A stretch of 64,000 nt of DNA from Amorphochlora amoebiformis. Its lineage: Eukaryota; Cercozoa; Chlorarachniophyceae. Location of the stretch: assembly GCA_054601695.1 (NCBI GenBank), contig BAAHQB010000080.1, positions 186,001 to 250,000 on the forward strand. The letters run 5' to 3'. Shown in pieces: positions 1-64,000 of this stretch. Below the pieces are notes generated by a model. It was given only the letters and a program-made list of their open reading frames with translations, made no database searches and was not told the origin of the DNA. Each line of letters begins with the position of its first letter. Position 1 is the first letter of the stretch. Position numbers and translations under genes: made by a program.

Positions 1-40
1 TTCGCGTCTTTGGTTCAAGCGTGAAATCCAACCCTATTAA

Positions 41-114
41 TTAACCCTAACCCTAACCTAACCCTAACCCTAACCCTAACCCTAACCCTAACCCTAACCA
101 CAACCCTAACCGCT
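41..114 (+). repeat. Telomere-like (CCCTAA)n
   Basis: About 12 units with few variants near the left edge. Because similar arrays occur throughout the window, it is interstitial, probably intronic, and not a chromosome end. Confidence 0.85.
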
Positions 115-352
115 ACGCTAGTCCTTCATTTCGACCTGAATCTAGCTCCAAAACCCTGTTTTAAGTTCATCTAACCCCGCCAGCTTGGTCCAAACCCGAA
201 CCCCAACCCCCCTGAGTGTAGCCCTAAGTCTAATCCTCAGTGATCGTAATTTCGCCTTAAATCCTGCTCTACATGTACTTGTAAACCAATATGCTGGCCC
301 TAAGTCTATTCTTGCTAGCCCTGAATGTCTCTGGGTCTATTTAACCCGCCAG

Positions 353-4562
<4,210 letters not shown>

Positions 4563-5387
4563 AAAGCAGCAATAGGTCCAGCCCGGCACGACCGTGGCGC
4601 CTTTGTCATCCACTGACGTTTGGCCACGATGGCGTTTATAACGTGTCAGCTGTAGTTTCTAGATTTTTTCAGAATCGGGTCTCGAGCATGTAAAGATCTA
4701 GAAGATCTCCAGGCCTCTGCGCGTGGAGAAAACGTTGCGGATTAGCCGTAGTCTCAGAACCTCAAATGATCCAACGTGCAAATAAAAGTTTTGTAATTAT
4801 TATTTGGTTTAATATATATAATATGGATAAAATTGTCATTTAGATTATCTAGATTAGGGGGTTGGGGTGCGCTACACAACTGCATTTGTAATCCCTCATT
4901 GAACTTGAGTGGAATCATAAGTTTAGTAATACTACTATTAGTACTAGCTTGGCTGTCTCTTTATAGATCTAGATCTCCAGTATCGATAGGTATCTCTTAG
5001 ATATATCTGGTTTATATCTAGCAACGTCTAGTAAAAACCACATTATTTTTTTAAATATATATAAGTACTAGTAGTATCCAGATACTTTCTTATATCTAGT
5101 ATATGTCTGTCTAGCTGTGTCGGTATACACAAAGTTTGATGTCATCCAGACCAGATTATGCACGTATGAGCTCAACTTAGTGATGAACTGAACTTAAATT
5201 GAGACCGCTGCCCGTGCCAACATCTGGAACATGTTGCAATGCGAACTAGACTCGTGTCGATCTAGTCGATGGGGCAGCCACACTCTTGTAACTGTCTAAA
5301 CGGATCCCGAGACGCGTTTTGTACACTATTGTTGCAAGTATATGAAAGTTGACGCCAACATAAGTACGGAAATAATTTTTTTAAAGC
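4563..5387. other. Intergenic region between convergent genes
   Basis: Mostly unique DNA with little microsatellite and no supported gene. It contains the 3' UTR and AATAAA of the left gene and many TCTAG/CTAGA and AGATCT motifs (for example 4698-4711 and 4962-4975). Confidence 0.5.
4781..4786 (+). terminator. Polyadenylation signal AATAAA
   Basis: AATAAA 219 bases after the TAG of the plus-strand gene ending at 4562, followed by T-rich sequence. Confidence 0.5.
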
Positions 5388-5393
5388 TTTATT
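5388..5393 (-). terminator. Polyadenylation signal AATAAA
   Basis: On the minus strand TAA (5396-5394) is directly followed by AATAAA, giving TAAAATAAA, an unusually close stop and poly(A) signal. Confidence 0.45.
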
Positions 5394-13592
<8,199 letters not shown>

Positions 13593-13779
13593 CCGTGATT
13601 TTCCCCAAACCACTCAAAGACTCTCAAATTTCCCTCCCCCTCACGAAACAATGCCCAACAATCATGAAAACAACATGGAAGTGAAATATTTCGAAACTCA
13701 AAACTGCATCACATTTGAGATCTCCTTCGGTCGCAGGTTTCTTGTCGACCGGTCCAACTAAAGGCATTTTCGGTTGAAC

Positions 13780-13860
13780 GGAGTCTCGGGGCAGAGAGAA
13801 GGAGAGGAGAAGCGAGGCAGCCGAGGAGTCGCGCGGAAGGGTCGGAGGTCCGACCGCCAT
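13780..13860 (-). CDS. Conserved N-terminal block, minus copy
   Basis: ATG at 13860 opens MAVGPPTLPRDSSAASLLL then SFSLPRDS. Against the plus copy at 14090, 27 codons align as 8 identical, 13 synonymous and 6 changed. That excess of silent change indicates translated, selected sequence. The frame stays open to 13624 (MPLVGPVDKKPATEGDLK and beyond). It may be the true first exon of the AP2 gene; an alternative small exon WFGENHGCLSAW (minus, about 13608-13573) could follow it. The structure between here and 12151 is unresolved. Confidence 0.55.
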
Positions 13861-14089
13861 GTTTGATGTGTGCCGTCACTGGCGCGTAAGAGCCGACGAG
13901 ATATTTAGAAAAGTTATTATTAATTATTATGCAAGTTTTGATGGGTTTGACTACCGAAACCCTAAGAATATTAGGGCCGACAAATTAGAAGAAAGGTAAA
14001 TTATTCTTGTGACGGGCCACTGACGGCTTTGACCACTATCCACCAAAGCCGACAAAATAAAAAAGAATTAAAAGAAATCTTTCGCCCCC
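13861..14089 (+). promoter_or_regulatory. Shared bidirectional promoter region
   Basis: The 229 bases between the two head-to-head starts are free of microsatellite. They contain three GCCGAC cores (13892-13897, 13976-13981, 14048-14053), the motif bound by some AP2/DREB factors in plants, and an inverted pair of GCCA(G/C)TGACGGC (13873-13884 minus, 14015-14027 plus). Regulatory function is inference. Confidence 0.4.
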
Positions 14090-14233
14090 ATGGCCTCCGG
14101 GCCGGGGTGGCTGCCACGGGTCATGTCCACCGCGTCGCTCCTCCTCTCATTTTCTCTGCCTCGAGACTCGAGGATTCCATCCTCAATTAGTTTATCTGTC
14201 CCCACCCCTCGAAATCTGAGGGGGGGTACCTCA
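14090..14233 (+). CDS. Conserved N-terminal block, plus copy (candidate first exon)
   Basis: ATG at 14090 opens MASGPGWLPRVMSTASLLL then SFSLPRDSRIPSS, paralogous to the minus copy at 13860. The frame is open to 14431, including CGWCNRTSPGEGG (14287 onward), weakly like the Cys/His segment of the AP2 gene. G runs make the downstream exon limits unclear. Function unknown. Confidence 0.5.
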
Positions 14234-14550
14234 AAGGCTGAAAAATCGGCCGTTGGAAAGGCGGGGGCAGAGGTGGCGGGAAGCAGGTGCGGATGGTGCA
14301 ACCGTACCAGTCCCGGGGAGGGGGGGTGGGTGTACAAATGGTGGAAGATGGATAGCGAGGATCGACAGGTTGGACCTGGGGGGGGGAGGGGTAGAATTCT
14401 GCAATATTTCCATTTTTTTTCTGGTGTTTAGTTCAAGAGAGTGTTGGGTTTTTATATTTATAGTCATATAATAAATGTTATTTAAATATATAATAACAGT
14501 AGATTGTATGATGTACATCATATGTATATATATGTATATATATACAGATA

Positions 14551-14627
<77 letters not shown>

Positions 14628-14629
14628 AT

Positions 14630-14687
<58 letters not shown>

Positions 14688-14723
14688 CATAATATTTATA
14701 CATATATAATATATCATGGATAC

Positions 14724-14816
<93 letters not shown>

Positions 14817-14830
14817 TATATAATTGTATA

Positions 14831-15120
<290 letters not shown>

Positions 15121-15153
15121 ACATAAAGAAAATTATACATACACACACACACA

Positions 15154-15193
<40 letters not shown>

Positions 15194-15207
15194 CATATTA
15201 TTTCCTA

Positions 15208-15306
<99 letters not shown>

Positions 15307-15691
15307 TATATGCACTAAAATTTCAAAGCATAAATATATAAACATATACAACACACATGTGCGTATTTAAATACAGATTAGCGCAAGTAAAGTATGCCAA
15401 TCCTGCGCTCTCACATTCAAGGAGAAGGGGTATTCAACACAGTAGATAAAAAGAGAGAGACACGCACAGAGAGAGAGAGGGAGAGAGAGAGAGAGAGAAA
15501 GAGACACACGGAGAGAGAGTGGGAGGGAGAGAGGAGAGGAAGAGAGAGAGGAGAGAGGAGAGAGGAGAGAGGAGAGGAGAGAGGAGAGAAGAGAGGAGAG
15601 AGGAGAGAAGAGAGGAGAGAGGAGAGAAGAGAGAAGAGAGGAGAGAGAAGAGAAGAGGGGAGGAGGAGAGGGGAGAGAGAAGAGAGAGTGG

Positions 15692-15809
15692 AGAGAAGAG
15701 AGGAGAATTATACTAAAAATTATCATATTCCCTTAATATATTCACACGTATTGCACTCTACATAAAAGATGTAATATACATTTTGCGTATATTTATATAT
15801 ACATACACA

Positions 15810-15863
<54 letters not shown>

Positions 15864-15985
15864 AGAGAAAAGAGGAGAATTATATAAAAAATTATCATAT
15901 TCCCTTAATATATTCACACGTATTGCACTCTACATAAAGGATGTAATATACATTTTGCGTATATTTATATATACATACACATATA
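15692..15985. repeat. Two-copy tandem duplication, about 120 bases
   Basis: The segment beginning gaggagaattata and ending in tatatacatacacatata is present at about 15700-15815 and 15870-15985, near-identical, after a purine-rich (GAGA) tract at 15459-15708. Confidence 0.85.
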
Positions 15986-15986
15986 T

Positions 15987-16020
<34 letters not shown>

Positions 16021-16076
16021 TGTGTGTATATGTTTAATCTATACATAAATACTAGTACATTAAGAGTTTTATAATT

Positions 16077-16141
<65 letters not shown>

Positions 16142-16163
16142 TTAATAAAAATTGTAAGAATAT

Positions 16164-16222
<59 letters not shown>

Positions 16223-16270
16223 TACACATGCATACAGATACATCGAAACACATTACGCAACACAATACAG

Positions 16271-16405
16271 ACAAATAAGCCTAATTTGAACCCCAACAGA
16301 CGTTTCGACCCGAAGAAACTTCCGAAGGACCCGACCCTTTCCACTCGCAAGCTCAAAGCCGCTTTCACCCAGGCCAGCGCCGTGATTTCACGGTGCGAAA
16401 AATAA
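16271..16405 (+). CDS. Candidate terminal exon, unrecognised
   Basis: After ATACAG| 44 codons run to [46 protein letters not shown]. The composition is that of ordinary coding sequence between TA tracts. A donor GCC|GTGATT inside it could instead splice onward. No family recognised and no confirmed partner exon. Confidence 0.4.
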   Translation, partial: TNKPNLNPNRRFDPKKLPKDPTLSTRKLKAAFTQASAVISRCEK

Positions 16406-16612
16406 TTTAAAAGTTTAATTTTATCGTTATTACAAAAACCCTCTATTGTGTTTTGTTATTGTTATTGTTGTTATTATTGAGTTTATACAGTGTTTATATA
16501 TGTTTTCTTAAATGAGAGGGTAGGGCGGTTATTTTCCAAGCGCAAAATTAATTTTAATAGGGAGAGGAAAATAAGGGGGGGGGGTGTGAGAGATACTAGA
16601 AGTGCTGTTGGC

Positions 16613-16680
<68 letters not shown>

Positions 16681-16682
16681 AA

Positions 16683-16795
<113 letters not shown>

Positions 16796-16841
16796 TTTTA
16801 TATATATATATATATATATATATGTAATACATATATATACT

Positions 16842-16899
<58 letters not shown>

Positions 16900-16900
16900 T

Positions 16901-16948
<48 letters not shown>

Positions 16949-16980
16949 ATATATATACATGTGAGTTTACATATTATATA

Positions 16981-17073
<93 letters not shown>

Positions 17074-17077
17074 ATAT

Positions 17078-17151
<74 letters not shown>

Positions 17152-17254
17152 CATATACAGGGGCATATATATGTACATGTGTGTATGTATACAGGGGCAT
17201 ATGTATATATGTGTGTATGTAGATATATATGTGTATGTATGTATGTATGTATAT

Positions 17255-17317
<63 letters not shown>

Positions 17318-17357
17318 TTATATATATATATATATACATACACATACATACACATAA

Positions 17358-17401
<44 letters not shown>

Positions 17402-17489
17402 GTATATATATATATATATATTAGTATAAAATATAATGCATGTGAATACATATATATACATATATATATATATGTATATACATATATAT

Positions 17490-17546
17490 ATAGTGGATAT
17501 GTACTTAATCATATATATATATATAGTGTAGATATGTACCCATATC

Positions 17547-17586
<40 letters not shown>

Positions 17587-17642
17587 AGTGTGTATATATA
17601 TATATATACATATATATATCTGTAGTGTAGATATGTACCTAT

Positions 17643-17692
<50 letters not shown>

Positions 17693-17789
17693 TTATATAT
17701 AAACATATATATATATATATAAATATTTCTATTTTGATATCTATGGATATGTAACTCCACACGAAGCCTACCACCATGAACAAATACAG

Positions 17790-17790
<1 letters not shown>
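17490..17790 (+). repeat. Degenerate copies of the HMG-like exon head
   Basis: Segments like gatatgtacctatatcat at about 17493, 17529 and 17629 and a longer copy at 17736-17791 resemble the acceptor and start of the exon at 17929, all upstream of it. Confidence 0.5.
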
Positions 17791-17820
<30 letters not shown>

Positions 17821-17872
17821 TATATATATATACATATACATATACATTATATATATATATACATGTAGATCT

Positions 17873-17911
<39 letters not shown>

Positions 17912-17928
17912 ACATTTTGATATCTAAG

Positions 17929-18037
17929 GATATGGAACTCAACTTCTGGAGAGTTGAAAGAAGCCTACAACCATGACGATAAAAAAGCGGCCCTGGGTAC
18001 GCAACAAATATATAGATCTTTTAGCAATATATACATA

Positions 18038-18081
<44 letters not shown>

Positions 18082-18167
18082 TATAGATCTTTTAGCAATA
18101 TATACATAACTTTATATATATATATATAAAAATATATATAGATCTTCTAGCAATATATACATAACTT

Positions 18168-18228
<61 letters not shown>

Positions 18229-18258
18229 ATATATAGACCTTTTAGCAATATATACATA

Positions 18259-18306
<48 letters not shown>

Positions 18307-19090
18307 GTATGTATATAAAAAGATTATATATATATATATATATATATAGGCTGGTTGTCGAATCTAGAAGCCCAACCTGTCACCCTCGAGTAACACTAAC
18401 CCTAACCCTAACCCTAACCCTAACCCTAACCCTAACCCTAACACTAACCCTAACGCTAACCCTAACCCTAACTCTAACTCGAACCCTAACTCTAGCTCGA
18501 ACCCTCTCTTTCTGTCTCTTTCCCCATTCTCTTCATCTTTGCCTCATCCATTCTTCTCAACTTGCTGTCCTCGCCCAACCCTAACCCTAATCCTCACTCT
18601 AACCCTAACCTAACTCTAACCCTAACCCTACCTCTAAACCTAACCCTAACCCTAACCCTAATCCTATCCAAGCTCTACCTAATTCATAACCCCCGTCATC
18701 CACAACAGAATGCTAGAGAGCACACAAATCCTCAAGAGAATGAAGGTAAAATTATCGTGACCCTAACCCTAACCCTAACCCTAACCCTAACCCTAACCCT
18801 AACCCTAACCCTAACCCTAACCCTAGCCCTATATTCAGCCCTAACCTGGTCTCCAAAATCTAACTCCTAACCCTAAGCCTAATCTTAACCCCAACCCTAA
18901 CCCTAACCGCACCGAAGAGAAGAAAGTTTTTTTAATAATAATACCTTAAGCTACCCGTAACCCAAACCCTAACTCCAAGCTTAACCTTGACCTAACCCTA
19001 ACCCTAACCCTAACCCTAACCCTAACCTTAGCCCTACTTAATTTCATTCTAAAGCGAGCGGAAGCGACAAATATCCTAGACCATCCATAA
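17929..19090 (+). CDS. Gene 3' part with HMG-box-like exon
   Basis: Exons 17929-17996 (IWNSTSGELKEAYNHDDK then KAAL), 18350-18389 ((G)WLSNLEAQPVTL), 18709-18745 ((E)MLESTQILKRMK) and 19055-19090 (RAEATNILDHP, TAA), all in phase. The first matches HMG-box helix 2 spacing (W-x3-S-x-E-x-K-x2-Y), suggesting a DNA-bending protein; this is a weak call from a single exon. Introns are (TA)n and (CCCTAA)n. Upstream exons are not identified; the 14090 and 16271 exons might belong. Confidence 0.5.
18006..18270 (+). repeat. Four copies of a 40-base unit in TA sequence
   Basis: tatagatcttttagcaatat with atacataacttta occurs at 18009, 18080, 18137 and 18230, in the intron just after the 17929-17996 exon. 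Confidence 0.85.
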
Positions 19091-19225
19091 TTCCGACCCA
19101 AACCCTAACCCTAACCCTAACCCTAACCCTAACCCTAACCCTATCCCCCACCCTAACCCTAACCCTATCCCCAACCCTAACCCTAACCCTAACCCTAACC
19201 CTAACCCTAACCCTAACCCTAACCC
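18395..19225 (+). repeat. Telomere-like (CCCTAA)n blocks with exons between
   Basis: CCCTAA arrays at about 18395-18480, 18577-18665, 18760-18835, 18990-19035 and 19098-19225 are the introns and flank of the gene ending at 19090. Exons 18709-18745 and 19055-19090 sit between them. Confidence 0.85.
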
Positions 19226-19270
19226 TGTAGACGTGGATGAGAATCCCTATTGAAGAAATATCGCTTAAGG

Positions 19271-19345
19271 TTAGGCCTTGAGTTTCTTTGCGATTAGGGG
19301 GTTTACCTTCGTATAAGGATTGAGTGAGAGACGGTCTGAGAGGGT

Positions 19346-19376
<31 letters not shown>

Positions 19377-19383
19377 TGATATT

Positions 19384-19414
<31 letters not shown>

Positions 19415-19598
19415 TGAGATTGAGAGAGAGAGAGAGAGAGAGGTAGCGAGAGAGAGAGTGAGATTGAGAGAGGGAAGAGGTGGAGAGATAAGAGCAAGGG
19501 TAGCCCTAATCTTCATCTACCATTAGGCTAGGAATCTGCTGGAACGATGGCGCGAAAGGGTTGTGAATAAGAGGCAGGGGTGAGGCAGTTAGACAGAC

Positions 19599-19644
<46 letters not shown>

Positions 19645-19729
19645 TAGAGGGAGTTAGAGAGAAAAAGAGAGTAAGAGAGAGAAAGAGCTAGAGAAGATAT
19701 ATATATATATATATATATTGTATATATAC

Positions 19730-19810
<81 letters not shown>

Positions 19811-20288
19811 TAGATAGGGAGATATATATAGATAGAGAGAGAGAGATAAAGAGAAAAAGGGATAAAGAGAGAGAGAGATAAAGAGAGAGAAGTTATATGG
19901 AGAGAGTTAGAGAGTGAGAGAGAATTAGAGGGTGAGAGTTATAGAGTGCTAGAATAGGAGAGAGAGATAGAGAGAGGGAGAGTTAGAGAGAGGGTTAGAG
20001 TAAGAGAGAGTGTGTGTGTGTGTGTTATAGAGAAAAAGAGTTAGAGTCAGAGAGAGAGAGACAGTTAGAGAGAGACAGAGAGGGTTTTAGACCCAGAGAG
20101 AGCGAGAGAGGTAAAGAGAGAGAGAGAAAATTTGAGAGTGATAGTTAGAAAGTCAGAAATATTATGTGAGTGGAGGAAATAGAGACAGTTTTACAGAGAG
20201 AGAGAGAGAGAGAGAGAGAGTGATAGGGAAGGGGAGACTAAGAGAGAGTAAAAGAGAGAGAGAGGGAGTATAGGGAGAGAGAGAGTGC

Positions 20289-20321
<33 letters not shown>

Positions 20322-20638
20322 GAGCGAGAAGAAAAAAGGGAGTGTGAGAGAAAAAGAGAGAGAGTGGTAGAGAAGGAGAGAGTAAGAGAGAAAGAGAGGG
20401 AGTAAGAGAGAGAGAGAGAGGGGGAGAGAGAGAGGAAGGAGAAAGAGAGAGAGAGAGTATCATACACTCTCAGAGCGAGAGAGAGAAAGAAGGAAAGAGT
20501 AAGAGAGAGAGAGAGGGAGAGAGAGAGAGAGAGCGAGGAGGGAGAGAGAGGGAGAGAGAGGGAGAGAGGAGAAAGAGAGAGTAACACACACACTCACACA
20601 CAAAGGGAGAGAGAGAAAGAAAGAGAGAGAGAGAGAAG

Positions 20639-20670
<32 letters not shown>

Positions 20671-20955
20671 AAGAGAGAGAGAGAGAAAGAGAGAGAGAGA
20701 AAGAGAGAGAGAGAAAAGAGAGAGAGAGAAAGAGAGAGTGAGAAAGAGAGAGAGAGAAAGAGAGAGAGAGAGGAGAAAGAGAGAGTAAAACACACACACA
20801 CAGAGAGAGAAAGAAAGAGAGAGAGAGAAGTGAGAGAGAGAGAGAGATGGAAAGATAGAGAGGGTGAGAGAGTGGAGAGAGAGGGAGATAGTGAGCATTA
20901 GTTCTAACCTGTAAGGCCAAGACTTCTTGTCAAACTAGGGGGCCGACAGCTATCG
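19271..20955 (-). CDS. Unrecognised gene, last two exons
   Basis: Exons 20955-20909 ([15 protein letters not shown] plus one base) and 19335-19271 ((D)[17 protein letters not shown] then LKA, TAA), joined in phase. The 1573-base intron is almost wholly CT repeats on the coding strand, an extreme polypyrimidine tract before CTCTCAG|. Upstream exons not found. It converges on the plus gene ending at 19090. Confidence 0.45.
19336..20908. repeat. (GA)n/(CT)n region forming one intron
   Basis: Purine-rich on the plus strand, with TA inserts near 19697-19795 and CA/TG stretches. On the minus strand it is a 1.5-kb pyrimidine tract between exons 20955-20909 and 19335-19271. The long SLSL and ERER frames here are repeat translations. 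Confidence 0.8.
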
Positions 20956-21001
20956 CTTATAGATCTTGTATATTCATATTCTTTTATATATACATATATA
21001 A

Positions 21002-21067
<66 letters not shown>

Positions 21068-21110
21068 AATATATGTATTTTATATATCTTGTACATTCAT
21101 ATTCATATGT

Positions 21111-21162
<52 letters not shown>

Positions 21163-21254
21163 ATGTATATGTGTATATAAATGACTTTTGGTAATAGGAG
21201 GCCGACAGCTATCGCTTCTACATTTTGTACATTCATATTAATATATATATATAT

Positions 21255-21328
<74 letters not shown>

Positions 21329-21357
21329 CTATCGCTTATACATTTTGTACATTCATA

Positions 21358-21393
<36 letters not shown>

Positions 21394-21516
21394 CATATAT
21401 ATATATATATATATACATACATACATACATATATATACATATATGTATGTATGTACGTATATATACATTATATATATAAATGTATCTATTGCTTATAGAT
21501 CTTGTACATTCATATT

Positions 21517-21520
<4 letters not shown>
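20956..21520 (-). repeat. Decoy copies of acceptor plus head of the 20955 exon
   Basis: atcgcttatagatcttgtac and variants recur at about 21083, 21196, 21331 and 21489, separated by (TA)n. The 21196 copy extends farther into the exon. Same pattern as at 6920 and 50303. Confidence 0.75.
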
Positions 21521-21557
<37 letters not shown>

Positions 21558-21701
21558 TATATATACATATATCATATATATTTACCCATTATACACACAC
21601 ACACACACATATATATATATACAGCTTAAAACCTTATTTCTACTAAATGCATATTCTATGTAATATATATATATATATATATAGTTTTATAAATATACAT
21701 G

Positions 21702-21735
<34 letters not shown>

Positions 21736-21781
21736 ATATATATGTATGTGAATATATATATATATATATATTTATATATAT

Positions 21782-21859
<78 letters not shown>

Positions 21860-21913
21860 TATTCTATCTTAATAATACGTACATACATACATAGATAAAT
21901 ATATCATTTATAG

Positions 21914-28303
<6,390 letters not shown>

Positions 28304-28352
28304 TATGTTTACACACACACACATATATATATATACATATATATATATATAC

Positions 28353-28395
<43 letters not shown>

Positions 28396-28535
28396 GAGTA
28401 TATCACACCCTGGTTATGGGAGCCGAGACTAACATATATGTTAGTCTCGAGTCCCTTGCCTAGGGTGGTGTGATATTGTTACTGCACACACACACACACA
28501 CACACGCATATATATATATATATATGCATATGTTC

Positions 28536-28631
<96 letters not shown>

Positions 28632-28634
28632 ATA

Positions 28635-28758
<124 letters not shown>

Positions 28759-28762
28759 ATTT

Positions 28763-37544
<8,782 letters not shown>

Positions 37545-38640
37545 CACCTTAACTGGAGTTAGCTATTCCTCACAAGAATGCTTAGCTGGTCAGCGCACAA
37601 TGAGCATTATTTCAATTCAATCCTTATCAAGTTATCTTTGTATATCACTGCGTGTCTGTGAATAGGGCTGTAGTTATGTTCTGTGCACAGCACAATGGAC
37701 ATAAAAATGTGCCCGAGTGTAGTTGGTTGCCGCATCATATCTAGATATGTGAGTGACATATGCATGATTGCACGTAAATACCGTAGTGTTTTGTACTGTT
37801 TATTCTAGTTATTACGTACGTATGAACTAATTATGTACGGCATGTGCGTACGTTCGATTGAATACTCTAACTGAAATTACTAATATATACTCCGAACCTT
37901 TGTTTATTGCAGTGACCATGATATGTGCACATGTTAGTATAGTACTACTGGTCTATGATAGGTGTTACGTACGTACGAACGAATACATACGCACGAATAT
38001 ATATACGCACTCGGCAGTCGACTGTGTGCATAACTTTTAAACTTGGGATTCGTACGTATCCGTCCAACTTACGATACGTACGTACGCATTTAGCGTATAG
38101 TACTATGCTTGGAGTCATGGAGATTGTCCGGAAACTCCAATTTAAAACCAACTAAGACGAATTTTAAATTGCACCGAATAGAGAGATTGTATGATCATCA
38201 TATTCAATACTAGAGTATGATTGTATTCTAGTACTATGCATAACATTGGTAATTCTGAGTACATGAGTACTGCTAACCAGTGCAGCTCCGATTTTCTACT
38301 GGTTCTAATGGAAGCAAGTGCTGTGACCGAATCGTACGTATACCCCGTCCAGCTGGGCTCACACATATATTTGCGCATATTTAAAATGTGTTTCAGGTAC
38401 GATGCGTCGATGACCGTACGTATAGTATGGTACGCTAACGCTTACTAGCAATGTGTACGTACGCTACTATGACTATTATGACTAAGTCAGTGATGCCGTA
38501 GGCTGACATATTCTAGATATTCTAGATATTCTACATATATCTAGTATATACTAGATCATGATATGATGTACTCCTACGATGATATGATAATTAGCCTGAG
38601 ACTACATATCATATGATATAATATTAGTAAAACACCTAAA
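37545..38640. other. Intergenic region rich in ACGTACGT-like palindromes
   Basis: Unique sequence after the TFIIS stop. TACGTACG and CGTACGTA palindromes recur (37814-37850, 37967-37978, 38087-38095, 38455-38462) and TCTAGATAT repeats lie at 38511-38540. No coding exon is supported; short ORFs here lack splice or family support. Confidence 0.45.
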
Positions 38641-38656
38641 TACATATCACGATATG

Positions 38657-38768
<112 letters not shown>

Positions 38769-38824
38769 CTATTGATATATCATAGTATAATGTATATCAT
38801 GATGGAATATATCTAGATATATGT

Positions 38825-38885
<61 letters not shown>

Positions 38886-38908
38886 TACATAATATATATA
38901 TATATATA

Positions 38909-38971
<63 letters not shown>

Positions 38972-39210
38972 ATGTATATATACACATATATACTAAGATA
39001 GTATTATTTAATATATTCATATAAAACCAGTTTACTTACCACCTCGTCATATAATTCACCGCCAAAAGAATTTAAAATTTAAACCTCATGTGAGTGGCCC
39101 GGATGAATCAGCGTTTTGATTAAATTTTATCTAAAATCCACCAAAATGGCGCTAATATTATTAAATACAACTCTATGTACTTCCAGTTTTCTCACACAAC
39201 CGAAGTTTCG

Positions 39211-57842
<18,632 letters not shown>

Positions 57843-58231
57843 ATGATCCACGAGTTGCTATGTCAAAGCTGTCAAAAGCTCAAGACAAAAACTACAAGCC
57901 GAAAGCGCCGAGCAGGGTGACAATTACAAGATAAAATTGTCCGCAGATCTCCTGAAACAGTAGGGTTGGAGAAACTGAGCCCTACTGGAGGAAGCAGACA
58001 ACCAACGCGTACTGGCGAGTAAATTTAGTGAGCAGGGGACAAAATAGCTAAAAAGCCAACTTTCCCCTAGTTTTTAGCGGTTTCAAAAAGTCGTAGAGTT
58101 ACATCACACTATGTCACGCAAAGTCACTCATCGGACATCCCCGGGACATGAAATGGGTCCGAGCATAGGCAAGTGTGTTGCGATTCTGGCTCACTGTGGC
58201 TGCTTTTAGAGGGTTGGCGTCCCCGGGGGGG
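57843..58231. promoter_or_regulatory. Divergent promoter between SLC4 and eIF4E genes
   Basis: This 389-base interval separates the minus-strand ATG at 57842 from the plus-strand ATG at 58232 and contains no microsatellite. No clear TATA box was seen. The role is inferred from the gene arrangement. Confidence 0.45.
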
Positions 58232-63583
<5,352 letters not shown>

Positions 63584-63671
63584 GTGTATACACTCAAACC
63601 CCAACCCGACACCCGACATTCTAACACACCAACCCAGCGTGCGATTTTAGATATGTGTATGTGTATAGATG

Positions 63672-63702
<31 letters not shown>

Positions 63703-63768
63703 GTATGCGTAAGTATATATATATATATATAGATATACACTTATATGTATGTATGTATGTATGTATGT

Positions 63769-63852
<84 letters not shown>

Positions 63853-63869
63853 CATATATATATTTGTAT

Positions 63870-63901
<32 letters not shown>

Positions 63902-64000
63902 GTCTAACATGTATCCCACAGCACGATTTTGTCCTCACCCTAACCTTAACTCTATCCCTAAATCTATCCCTCTTACAAATATAAACAATAAATACATGCA
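63584..64000 (+). other. Right end, eIF4E intron
   Basis: TA-rich sequence with TG/CA pieces and a few CCCTAA-like units (63937-63970). No further eIF4E exon was recognised before the window ends. Confidence 0.5.

Noticed and set aside
41-114. Chromosome end at the left edge
   Set aside because: The array is short, preceded by unique sequence and repeated at many internal sites, so it is interstitial.

Overview
The window is nuclear DNA of an intron-rich eukaryote. Most of its length is microsatellite: (TA)n with CA/TG variants, (GA)n/(CT)n blocks and telomere-like (CCCTAA)n/(TTAGGG)n tracts. No rRNA, tRNA, transposon ORF, CRISPR array or bacterial-type gene is visible. Long apparent ORFs made of [12 protein letters not shown] or TLTL are repeat translations, not genes.

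Between the repeats are short islands of ordinary sequence, typically 15-160 bases. Read as exons bounded by AG and GT, they join in phase into recognisable proteins. The clearest is a 24-exon, about 602-codon SLC4/Bor1-type anion (bicarbonate or borate) transporter on the minus strand, 57842 to 39211. Divergent from it is an eIF4E cap-binding protein on the plus strand from 58232, cut by the window end. A plus-strand gene ending at 37544 carries the TFIIS central domain and zinc ribbon. A minus-strand gene, about 13592 to 5394, encodes an AP2 domain and a family of LDPH-repeat exons. Three further models have no firm family: plus-strand exons from the left edge to 4562, a plus-strand gene ending at 19090 with an HMG-box-like exon, and a plus-strand chain 21914-28303. 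A two-exon minus-strand fragment ends at 19271. At 13860/14090 two paralogous starts face away from each other across a 229-base shared promoter.

The most unusual feature is how the repeats relate to splice sites. Telomere-like tracts abut exons: acceptors read CCCTAACCCTAG|exon and donors read exon|GTAACCCTAA or exon|GTTAGGG. One 53-base intron (61704-61756) is almost pure telomeric repeat. Several introns also hold tandem arrays of truncated copies of the neighbouring exon edge: either 3' splice site plus exon head, placed upstream of the true exon, or exon tail plus 5' splice site, placed downstream.

Layout: plus gene <1-4562; intergenic 4563-5387; minus AP2 gene 5394-13592/13860; plus candidate start 14090 and candidate exons to 16405; plus HMG-like gene 17929-19090; minus fragment 19271-20955; plus chain 21914-28303; plus TFIIS gene 29347-37544; intergenic 37545-39210; minus SLC4 gene 39211-57842; divergent promoter 57843-58231; plus eIF4E gene 58232 to beyond 63583. 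The AP2 domain, the Bor1-type SLC4 and the very high intron density suggest an alga or related protist. The species cannot be named from sequence alone. All gene models come from reading splice sites and phase by eye; transcripts would settle them.
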